A stretch of DNA of 7,365 bases from Lachnospiraceae bacterium. Lineage in GTDB: Bacteria; Bacillota; Clostridia; Lachnospirales; Lachnospiraceae. Location of the stretch: positions 1 through 7,365 of the forward strand of contig JAIKXK010000324.1 of NCBI GenBank assembly GCA_024684155.1, in the 5' to 3' direction. Position 1 is the first letter of the stretch, and every line of letters begins with the position of its first letter. The position numbers and the translations under genes were made by a program. Shown here one piece after another: positions 1-6,609 of this stretch. The notes under the pieces were generated by a model. That model did no database searches and had not been told where the DNA came from. It saw only the letters and a list, made by a program, of their open reading frames with translations.

Positions 1-2168
1 CATCACAGGGAACTCAGAACTCTGGAACATCAACTACTGGGGCAGATAAAAACAATGATGGTACGGTAGCAGTTCGTTTCTCTACAAATGTATCTCTGGA
101 TAAACCATTAGTAGTTAGTGGTGCAAACACTGTGGTTACGATTGATTCTGGATGTACATTGACAGTAACTGCCTCATGTCAGGCGATTCGTGTGGCTTCC
201 ACAAATCCAAGTCTTACTATTAATGGTGGTGGAACCATCAATGGAAATAATAAAACTGCAACACATTTGATTGATACATCAGCTTCTTCTGCATTAACAG
301 TTTCTAACATTACCTTACAGAATGCATCTGGAAGAGGAATGTCAGTATCAGGATGCTCTAGTGTTAATATTACAGATGTGAATGTATCTGGTTGTGGAGA
401 TCATGGTATTCGTTTGGAAAAATGTGCAGGAACTATTTCCGGTGGTACATATAGTGGCAACGGAGCAAACGGAATTCAGCTTGACACACCAGCTGCGATT
501 ACCGTATCTGGCTCAACTGTAACAGGAAATACGGGATATGGTTTATATGCTACTTCAAGTACTTCTACAGTTACAGTTACAAACGTAACCTCTACATCAA
601 ACAAGGGTGCAGCAGGAATCGGTTTGTATGATTGTAGTGCTGGATCAATTTCCGGTGGTAGTTCTACAGGAAATACAGAGCATGGATATTATATTTCAAA
701 TACACCAACTACAATTTCTGGAGCAAATGCATCTTCGAACTCTGAAACAGGAATTATTGTTTCTGGTTCAAAGGATTATACCATTACAGGCGTAACTGCA
801 AACACTAATACCTTGAATGGTATTTCTGCAGTAAGTGGAGCAGCACTTAAGATGTCATCTTCTACCGTATCTGGAAACAAGAACTATGGTATTCAGATTT
901 CTGATAAAGCATCTCTTTCTGCTTCAAATGGAGAGTCTACAAAGATTACTGTTACTAATAACTACTACAGTGGTATTTCTGTAACAGGCTCTGGATCTCA
1001 GATCGTAGTAAACCGTGCATTAATTACTGGAAATGGTGTAAGCCCTAAGGCAAGTGATGCAGGTGCTATTGGACATGGTGTTGGTATTTCTGAAAGTGCA
1101 TATGGAAAGGTTACAAACTGTACTATTACAGGAAACCATGAATGTGCAATTTCACTTTATGATAAAGGATCTGCAAGAATCAGTGGAAACACCTTATCAA
1201 ACAACGGACGTCACGGAATTGGTACTGGTGCAAGCGTTACATTAAAGTATGTAAAGAATAATGTTATCAGTGGAAACTCTTACAACGGAATCTTACTTTC
1301 TTCAAGTAAGGCTAATGAAATTTCTGGAAACACAATTGCTTCGAATGGCAATCTTGGAATTTCGGTTGTAAGTTCTACCGCAACGATTAATAGTAATACA
1401 ATTACAAATAGTAAGAGCCACAATATCAGCTTATCTAAGAATAAGAAGGGCGATACATGTAAGTTAACTCTTGGAAAAGATAATATTATTACTAAGAGTA
1501 AAAAGGGTCATGGTATTGCAGTGGCAGATGGATCTGTTCTTCAGATGGCATCTAAGAATAATACTGGAAACAAGATTGAAAACAATAAGAAGAACGGTAT
1601 TTCCGTTACCAACAAATATGCTTCTTCAAAATATACAACAAAGGTAACACTTCCAGTAAAGGTTACTCTTTATAAGAACGGACAAAATGGTATTTACGCA
1701 AAAGGAAACGTTAACGTTTCTGTTACAAAAGCAAATATCAAGAAAAATGGTAAGTATGGAATTGGTGTTGAGTACGATAAGTCTACAAAGTCTGGTGCTT
1801 ATGTATCAGCTCATAAGTGTACCATCGTTGGTACATCAAAGAACTACGGCATCAATGCATCTGGCCAGAAGGTAAAAGTAAAACTTACAAAGAATAAAGT
1901 TTCTAAATTTAAGAGTGTAGGTATTATGATTAATAGTAAAGCGACTGCTTCTGCTATTACTGGAAACAGCATTACCTGCGATAAGACAAATGAATCAGGA
2001 ATTATGGTAAAGGCAAAATCTACTGCAAAGAAGATTACATCTAACACAATTTCTGGAAAGAAACAGTATGGTATCGCAGTATATCAGTCAACAACAGCTT
2101 CTAAGTCTGAGTTGAAGAAATCTAACACCTTCAAAGGCAAAGGTGGAAAGGTTATGTACGAAAAATAA
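1..2168 (+). CDS. Right-handed parallel beta-helix repeat protein, 5' end missing
   Basis: The reading frame is open from base 3 with no stop, so the gene begins upstream of the window; 721 residues are visible. The GTG at 132 has no ribosome binding site before it and is not a credible start. The protein is rich in Gly, Ser, Thr and Asn and repeats a step of the form x-G-I-x-hydrophobic roughly every 22-25 residues (for example HGIRLEK, NGIQLDT, YGIQISD, NGILLSS, YGIAVYQ), often preceded by SGN or TGN turns. This is the pattern of right-handed beta-helix (PbH1, pectate-lyase-like) proteins, which are mostly secreted or surface-exposed and bind, cleave or epimerise polysaccharides. No catalytic residues can be assigned by eye, so enzyme versus adhesin or binding scaffold is open. 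Lysine content rises sharply in the last 250 residues. The C-terminus (KVMYEK) carries no LPXTG or other sorting signal; any signal peptide or anchor would be in the missing N-terminal part. The gene is followed by a strong terminator, so it ends its own transcription unit. Confidence 0.88.
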   Translation, partial: SQGTQNSGTSTTGADKNNDGTVAVRFSTNVSLDKPLVVSGANTVVTIDSGCTLTVTASCQAIRVASTNPSLTINGGGTINGNNKTATHLIDTSASSALTVSNITLQNASGRGMSVSGCSSVNITDVNVSGCGDHGIRLEKCAGTISGGTYSGNGANGIQLDTPAAITVSGSTVTGNTGYGLYATSSTSTVTVTNVTSTSNKGAAGIGLYDCSAGSISGGSSTGNTEHGYYISNTPTTISGANASSNSETGIIVSGSKDYTITGVTANTNTLNGISAVSGAALKMSSSTVSGNKNYGIQISDKASLSASNGESTKITVTNNYYSGISVTGSGSQIVVNRALITGNGVSPKASDAGAIGHGVGISESAYGKVTNCTITGNHECAISLYDKGSARISGNTLSNNGRHGIGTGASVTLKYVKNNVISGNSYNGILLSSSKANEISGNTIASNGNLGISVVSSTATINSNTITNSKSHNISLSKNKKGDTCKLTLGKDNIITKSKKGHGIAVADGSVLQMASKNNTGNKIENNKKNGISVTNKYASSKYTTKVTLPVKVTLYKNGQNGIYAKGNVNVSVTKANIKKNGKYGIGVEYDKSTKSGAYVSAHKCTIVGTSKNYGINASGQKVKVKLTKNKVSKFKSVGIMINSKATASAITGNSITCDKTNESGIMVKAKSTAKKITSNTISGKKQYGIAVYQSTTASKSELKKSNTFKGKGGKVMYEK
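330..2081 (+). repeat. About 24 beta-helix coils (protein-level repeat)
   Basis: Counting residues from the GTG at 132, the coil-marking glycine falls at about 69, 92, 114, 137, 162, 185, 207, 230, 253, 281, 316, 362, 386, 409, 461, 489, 520, 543, 573, 597, 623 and 647, with two degenerate coils where it is replaced (ECAISL near 339, SHNISL near 431). Spacing is 22-25 residues for most coils, with longer coils of 26-35 residues around 253-316 and in the second half. The repeat is seen in the protein only; the DNA copies have diverged and are not tandem nucleotide repeats. Confidence 0.8.
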
Positions 2169-2183
2169 ATAGCAATATTTATT
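2164..2183 (+). other. AT-only hairpin over the stop codon, GCAA loop
   Basis: AATAAATA (2164-2171) pairs perfectly with TATTTATT (2176-2183) around a GCAA loop. The stem contains the TAA stop of the beta-helix gene. All eight pairs are A-T, so it would be weak alone, but the loop is a GNRA-type tetraloop, and it sits five bases before the strong terminator stem. It may be chance in AT-rich DNA. Confidence 0.4.
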
Positions 2184-2187
2184 AGCG

Positions 2188-2217
2188 CGGAGGTAGCGAA
2201 AGCTACCTCCGTTTTTT
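2188..2217 (+). terminator. Rho-independent terminator of the beta-helix gene
   Basis: A perfect 10-bp stem, CGGAGGTAGC (2188-2197) with GCTACCTCCG (2202-2211), closes on a GAAA tetraloop (2198-2201) and is followed directly by six T (2212-2217). It lies 19 bases after the stop codon. This is a textbook intrinsic terminator for the upstream gene. The sequence also places the end of the T-tract inside the predicted -35 of the next operon. Confidence 0.95.
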
Positions 2218-2244
2218 GACGGAAAAGCTAAACTATGATAGTGT
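2216..2244 (+). promoter_or_regulatory. Predicted sigma-A promoter of the glycosyltransferase operon
   Basis: TTGACG (2216-2221) matches the -35 consensus TTGACA at five of six bases. Exactly 17 bases later, TAGTGT (2239-2244) matches the -10 consensus at four of six, including the key first T, second A and last T. A transcript would start near 2251, giving a leader of about 37 bases before the ATG at 2288. An alternative -10, TATGAT at 2234-2239, is a better hexamer, but its spacing from TTGACG is only 12 bases. The -35 overlaps the last two bases of the terminator T-tract. Prediction is by eye only. Confidence 0.6.
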
Positions 2245-2258
2245 TAATAATAGTGTAA

Positions 2259-2274
2259 AAAAGTGTGCACTTTT
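2259..2274. promoter_or_regulatory. 16-bp dyad in the leader, possible operator
   Basis: AAAAGTG (2259-2265) and CACTTTT (2268-2274) form a perfect inverted repeat around a central TG. It lies between the predicted transcript start and the GGAGG ribosome binding site. With only two bases between the arms, it fits a protein-binding DNA dyad better than an RNA hairpin. No regulator family can be named from it, and chance occurrence is possible. Confidence 0.35.
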
Positions 2275-2276
2275 GC

Positions 2277-2281
2277 GGAGG
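2277..2281 (+). promoter_or_regulatory. Ribosome binding site that fixes the glycosyltransferase start
   Basis: GGAGG is a full Shine-Dalgarno core, placed six bases before ATG at 2288. It decides the start: the longer in-frame reading beginning with TTG at 2216 would start inside the terminator T-tract, upstream of the predicted transcript start, and has no ribosome binding site. Confidence 0.9.
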
Positions 2282-2287
2282 ACGAAT

Positions 2288-4765
2288 ATGAATCACTCAT
2301 TATTAGAGGATGTATCTATTAAGGATGAGCATAAAATTGAACTAACAACAAAAGGAAATGGAGAACTGTTTTTTTCCCTTCCTGGTGATGAGTATAAAAG
2401 AGATGTAGTGGGCGTAATTCTTCGCTCGGAAACTACAAAACAAAAACTATATATTGAGGCAAAGGAAGAAAACGAGAAGTATTGCGCAGACCTTTCGTCT
2501 ATCGAAGATGAAATAAAGGGAGAGAGAGAAATCTTTCGCTTATACATCGGAGGAATCAACGAAGATGGAAGCAAAGGCTTTGGATTTCGCGGATGTTCTG
2601 CCTGGGAGATTGAAGCCTCAGAAAAAAATATTGGTGAGCTTGTGAGTGATGGTGGCTTATATGGTGAAGTGGTAGAACTAAATTCTGGCACCGCTGCAGT
2701 TGTGTATGCCGTACGTTCGTCTAGACGCTATAGTGTACTTGTAGATACAAAGGAAAATGTAGAAAAAAAGGCAGCAGGGGAGAAGTTTCTTTTAACAGAA
2801 AAAATGTTGGAGAAGTCATACCCATATGACTTTTCTGTGGTAATGGCTGTTTACAATGCAGAAAAAGAACTTCGCCAAATGGTGGATAGCATTGTTGGCC
2901 AGACCATAGGAATGGATCGTATTCAGCTGATTATGGTGGATGATGGTTCAAAGGATGAATCTGGAAGTATCTGCGATGAATATCAAAGCAAATATCCAAA
3001 GAATATCAAAGTGATTCACAAGGAAAATGAAGGTGTTTCTGTAGCAAGAAATACAGGTCTTGAAGCTGCAGAAGGAAAGTATATTAACTTTGCGGATTCC
3101 GATGATTACTTTGAATCAGATGCTTTTGAAAAAGTGTGGAAGTTTTTTGAGGCTCATTATAATGAGACCAATATGGTAACTATTCCAGTGTATCGTTTTG
3201 AAGATGAGGATGGTTATCACTGGCAAAGTTATAAATTTGATAAAGGCAGCCGTGTGATTAATTTGGAAAAAGAATGGGAAAATGGTGTCATGCACGTTAT
3301 CTCCACTTTTATTAAACATGATGCTGCAAAGTCAAAACGTTTTGATGAACGTATGCCAATTTCAGAAGACTTAAAATACTTAGCAGAAGTATTGATGGAT
3401 AATATGAACTTAGGTGTCGTTCATAACTGCCGTTATATGTATCGACGAAAGGTAGTAAGTGCAAACTCTCTGCTCGCTACAAGTAAACTAAAACCAATCG
3501 CATACCAGGGATGGTTGGATCATGTAGCAGGAGATCTTTTTGCAGAGGCAAAAGAAAAGTTTGGCTACATTCCAAAGTATATCCAAAACCTTATAATGAT
3601 GGATCTTCAATGGAAGTTGCGTATGCCAAAAATTCCAGAGGGAGTTCTTTCAAAAGAGGAAGAGGAATCATATGTTGAAAATGTGCTAAATCTAATTGAC
3701 ACTTTAGACGATGATGTGATTCTTTCCCAGAGGAAGCTTTATCGTGAAGTTACTCTGGCGTTATTAAAGCATAAATATAAGAATGAACTTTTGACAGAAA
3801 AAAAGGTGGAAAATGTTGTTTATACCCATCATGGACAGTGGTTGGGTGCAGCTTCTGAGGTATCTTTTCATTTTGATGAATTATCATTTGAGGATGGCCA
3901 TCTTTCTTATGAAGGACATACATTATTTTCAAATTATAGTGATGCAAAAGAAATAAAAATATATCATGCCATTAATGGTAATTTCACAGAGGATTTACAG
4001 ATACAACCAAGGAAATCAAAATCATATATTTTTGATACCCAGGTAAATCAGGTAGGATTTAAAGGAGATATTTCTGTTGATAAATCTATGTCAGGAAAGA
4101 AGATTTCCTTTTATCTTAGCGTAGATGGATATATGGTAAAGATGAAGCGACTTCGCTTTGGTGATTTCACACCATTTAGAAGTTATAATGCCAGTGAATA
4201 TTTTATTAGGGATGGCTATGCATTTTCTCACACTTCAGAGACAATTGCGATTACAAAATTAGACGAAGAGCATACAAAAGAAGAATTCGAAATGGCTTAT
4301 ACCCAGGCGGTCCGGGATAAGGTGAAAGAAAAAGCACAAAAGAATGCAAACTATACCAGAACAGATGAGTATTCACAGCGCTTAGAAGAATTAGATTATA
4401 GAAAAACTTATTTTGGAAACTCAGTAGAAAAGAAAAAACCAATTTGGCTTGTGAGTGATCAGGAAGCGTTTTTCTCATATTTGAATAAAAAGATATTGCA
4501 TCGAGAAGATTACTATTACGTTTTGGATAAGCGTAGTGAAGATAAGGCACGTTTAGAAAAAATTGGTAAAGTGGTAGAACGAGGATCTAAAGAACATAGA
4601 CAATTGCAGTTATTAGCAGACTATGTTGTATCCTCACTTCCAAGAGAAGAATATCAGGATGCGTTTTATAATACTAAAATTCACGTGCAGGATTTAGAAC
4701 ATTTTAAGTATATTGAACTAAAGGGTGAGAATCTTACAAAAGATGATTTTGCCAAAGTGAAATAA
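2288..4765 (+). CDS. Family 2 glycosyltransferase with C-terminal TagF-like remnant
   Basis: An 825-residue protein, probably cytoplasmic or membrane-associated, that transfers a sugar from a nucleotide-sugar donor during surface glycopolymer synthesis. Residues 1-175 form an unrecognised N-terminal domain. Residues 182-400 are a GT-A fold GT2 domain: VVMAVYN (184-190), VDDGS (217-221), NEGVSVARN (247-255), the DxD-type metal site DSDD (270-273) and a SED acidic motif (359-361) that may hold the catalytic base. A helical stretch follows, then a beta-rich segment (about 525-660) of the kind found between modules in large teichoic-acid transferases. Residues 717-825 (from KPIWLVSD, then GKVVERGS and LLADYVVSS) resemble the opening of a TagF-type CDP-glycerol glycerophosphotransferase domain. 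The protein stops where the catalytic half should continue, so glycerophosphotransferase activity is not expected. No transmembrane segment or signal peptide is visible. It is the first gene of the operon, followed after 14 bases by the ligase/polymerase gene. GT2 assignment is firm; donor, acceptor and polymer are unknown. Confidence 0.88.
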   Translation: MNHSLLEDVSIKDEHKIELTTKGNGELFFSLPGDEYKRDVVGVILRSETTKQKLYIEAKEENEKYCADLSSIEDEIKGEREIFRLYIGGINEDGSKGFGFRGCSAWEIEASEKNIGELVSDGGLYGEVVELNSGTAAVVYAVRSSRRYSVLVDTKENVEKKAAGEKFLLTEKMLEKSYPYDFSVVMAVYNAEKELRQMVDSIVGQTIGMDRIQLIMVDDGSKDESGSICDEYQSKYPKNIKVIHKENEGVSVARNTGLEAAEGKYINFADSDDYFESDAFEKVWKFFEAHYNETNMVTIPVYRFEDEDGYHWQSYKFDKGSRVINLEKEWENGVMHVISTFIKHDAAKSKRFDERMPISEDLKYLAEVLMDNMNLGVVHNCRYMYRRKVVSANSLLATSKLKPIAYQGWLDHVAGDLFAEAKEKFGYIPKYIQNLIMMDLQWKLRMPKIPEGVLSKEEEESYVENVLNLIDTLDDDVILSQRKLYREVTLALLKHKYKNELLTEKKVENVVYTHHGQWLGAASEVSFHFDELSFEDGHLSYEGHTLFSNYSDAKEIKIYHAINGNFTEDLQIQPRKSKSYIFDTQVNQVGFKGDISVDKSMSGKKISFYLSVDGYMVKMKRLRFGDFTPFRSYNASEYFIRDGYAFSHTSETIAITKLDEEHTKEEFEMAYTQAVRDKVKEKAQKNANYTRTDEYSQRLEELDYRKTYFGNSVEKKKPIWLVSDQEAFFSYLNKKILHREDYYYVLDKRSEDKARLEKIGKVVERGSKEHRQLQLLADYVVSSLPREEYQDAFYNTKIHVQDLEHFKYIELKGENLTKDDFAKVK

Positions 4766-4779
4766 ACTAAAGGACATTT

Positions 4780-6609
4780 ATGTTTCAGAAAAAGAGATAT
4801 TATATCTATTGGATAATCGTAGGGATTTATCTTAGTATTACAGCGGCTGCAATGATGATAACGCCCTATGGAAGTTTAGAACAATTTTATAATGACGGAT
4901 ATAGAGAAGAGTATGCTCCAGCAATTGCAGAAGTTGCCTTTGCACAAGGCGTATATTCGGAAGACGGCATCTATTCATATACAGCCTCAGAAAACCCGGT
5001 TGTTACTATGTATACCATGAAGGTGTCAGAAGAAACACCGGTGAATTACTTATTTGCCAATATGGAAGTGCTAAGTGGGGAGGAAGTTCCTGTTCATATT
5101 CAATACGTGAAAGATGGCGCCATTTTAACAGAACAGGAAATTGGTCTATCCTCTGGGGCGAATTACTATAAACTTTTGGATATGGAAGTGGATTCCTACA
5201 ACGTGTATTTCCAGGGAAGCAAGGACTTTCGTTTTGCCTTAAGTGAATTAGCTTTATCAGAGTATAGTCAAAGAAGTAGCGAAAAAGATTTGCTCCTTCC
5301 TTTTGCTATTGTTCTTTGCATTTATTTCGCAATATCTACGATTATTATTCGAACATTTGGGAAAAAAGTTCGAATTGAAACTTCTGTTTATCATTTATCA
5401 AATGCTGTAGAAACGTATTTTCCTGTATTTCATGTTGATGAAAAGTATAGAAGAATACTTCGGAGTGGTTTGTTTATTGCGCTTTATATAATGTGGCGCT
5501 GTATTAATGTACTTTCCGTGGCAAAGTACTATAATCATGCAATGATAGGAACTATTTTAGTTTTCCTTGCATTAATAGGTCTTATGCCAAGGGATAAAAA
5601 GTGGAAAAATAGAAAACCCATGTTGATGGAAGTGTTAATTATCCTGCTTTTTGTCGTGGAATTTGTATCAGATATTTTTGTCAGTAAGGTGGGTGGCTAT
5701 ACAGAGATTTGGATGGGATTTGCCTTTGCAGCCTTTGGGTATTTTTGGCTTCGTATGGAACATCCAAAAGAACTGCTAATTGATTTTTTAAGAGCCATGA
5801 CCATTCTTATGATCATAGATGTGGTATATGCCATTTATGAGGCTGGCACCTATCCGGAATTGAAGTATTACCGTGTTTCAGGATTTTGGGATAATCCAAA
5901 TCCTTTTGCGGTTAGTCTGGCTACCTATATAGGATGTGGAATTCTATATATGTATTTGGAAAAACTACCGCTATGGAAAAAACTTTTAGTGGGAGCTGTT
6001 TCTATAGCAGCAGCGTATTTGGTATATGTTTCCCAGTGTCGAACTGCGCTATTAATGGTGGTGGCAATAGCAATCCTTATGATTGGCTTTATATTCTATT
6101 TTAGACTTTCTCCAGAGAATCGAAGAAAACTACTGCTTTTGGTCATTCCAGCCGGAGTAGTTTTTGTAGGAGTATTCCTTCTGATTTTACAGGGATTTAG
6201 TGGACGAACGGTAAATGAACTGGATGCTACCTCTGGAAGACTTGAAATATGGACAAATTATATGAAACATATGAATCTCTTTGGCCATGAGTTTTTATGC
6301 AGCTGGAGAGGAAATGCTACGTACTCTCATAACTTCCTGGTGCGAGAGCATTTTAAATATGGAATTTTGGCAGGAATGATGTTTGTAATTATACTGATAG
6401 AATTCTTATATCAGATTCTTGTGATGTTTAAAAAGGGAAAAGAAAAAACACTAATTGCTGTGATTATAGGATTTTTCTGTTACGGGTTTGGAGCGCTTTT
6501 AGACTCTGGAGCAGATTTCCCCATGTTTTGGGTGAACTGGTATATGTTCTATATGATGATAGTTTATTTTGTGGTTTTAAAATATAGTGGAAAGAAGTAT
6601 GGAAAATAA
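4780..6609 (+). CDS. O-antigen ligase/polymerase-like membrane protein (Wzy/WaaL superfamily)
   Basis: A 609-residue multi-spanning membrane protein, starting at ATG with AAAGGA five bases upstream. One N-terminal membrane segment (about 8-28) leads to a roughly 140-residue non-membrane region (about 29-170), polar with alternating hydrophobics and therefore probably an extracytoplasmic beta-domain. About 13 further segments follow, beginning at 171-191. Family-like signatures are RVSGFWDNPNPFA (365-377), SQCRTALL (418-425), SGRLEIW (485-491) in a large loop between membrane segments, and SHNFL (516-520) before another segment. These match the arrangement in O-antigen ligases and polymerases, which use lipid-linked glycans on the outer face of the membrane. 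In a Gram-positive this would polymerise or attach a capsule or teichoic-like glycan to a surface acceptor. The order, directly after a glycosyltransferase and overlapping another membrane gene by 11 bases, supports a shared operon. Ligase versus polymerase cannot be decided, and the N-terminal domain is unusual for the family. Confidence 0.8.
   Translation: MFQKKRYYIYWIIVGIYLSITAAAMMITPYGSLEQFYNDGYREEYAPAIAEVAFAQGVYSEDGIYSYTASENPVVTMYTMKVSEETPVNYLFANMEVLSGEEVPVHIQYVKDGAILTEQEIGLSSGANYYKLLDMEVDSYNVYFQGSKDFRFALSELALSEYSQRSSEKDLLLPFAIVLCIYFAISTIIIRTFGKKVRIETSVYHLSNAVETYFPVFHVDEKYRRILRSGLFIALYIMWRCINVLSVAKYYNHAMIGTILVFLALIGLMPRDKKWKNRKPMLMEVLIILLFVVEFVSDIFVSKVGGYTEIWMGFAFAAFGYFWLRMEHPKELLIDFLRAMTILMIIDVVYAIYEAGTYPELKYYRVSGFWDNPNPFAVSLATYIGCGILYMYLEKLPLWKKLLVGAVSIAAAYLVYVSQCRTALLMVVAIAILMIGFIFYFRLSPENRRKLLLLVIPAGVVFVGVFLLILQGFSGRTVNELDATSGRLEIWTNYMKHMNLFGHEFLCSWRGNATYSHNFLVREHFKYGILAGMMFVIILIEFLYQILVMFKKGKEKTLIAVIIGFFCYGFGALLDSGADFPMFWVNWYMFYMMIVYFVVLKYSGKKYGK

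Noticed and set aside
132..134. GTG at 132 as the start of the beta-helix gene
   Set aside because: There is no Shine-Dalgarno sequence before it, and the same frame is open back to base 3 with plausible protein sequence, so the gene simply begins outside the window.
330..2081. DNA tandem repeat or CRISPR-like array in the beta-helix gene
   Set aside because: Periodicity is at protein level only; nucleotide units are divergent, with variable spacing and continuous coding.
2185..2217. Riboswitch or attenuator for the glycosyltransferase operon
   Set aside because: The hairpin lies upstream of the predicted promoter, directly after the beta-helix stop codon, and no alternative antiterminator pairing or ligand-binding core is visible.
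2216..2287. Longer glycosyltransferase reading from TTG at 2216, adding 24 residues
   Set aside because: The TTG lies in the terminator T-tract and predicted -35, has no ribosome binding site, and would be upstream of the transcript start; ATG 2288 has GGAGG at ideal spacing.
2293..2691. 132-codon reading frame on the minus strand inside the glycosyltransferase gene
   Set aside because: It lies opposite a clear coding region, is Ser/Pro-rich in the low-complexity way typical of antisense frames, and matches no recognised family.
4251..4550. 99-codon minus-strand frame opposite the glycosyltransferase C-terminus
   Set aside because: It shadows the real gene and has no supporting motif or context.
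4436..4779. Frameshift explaining the missing half of the TagF-like domain
   Set aside because: Only 14 bases separate the stop from the next gene's start, and that next gene is an intact membrane protein, so no displaced second half exists here.
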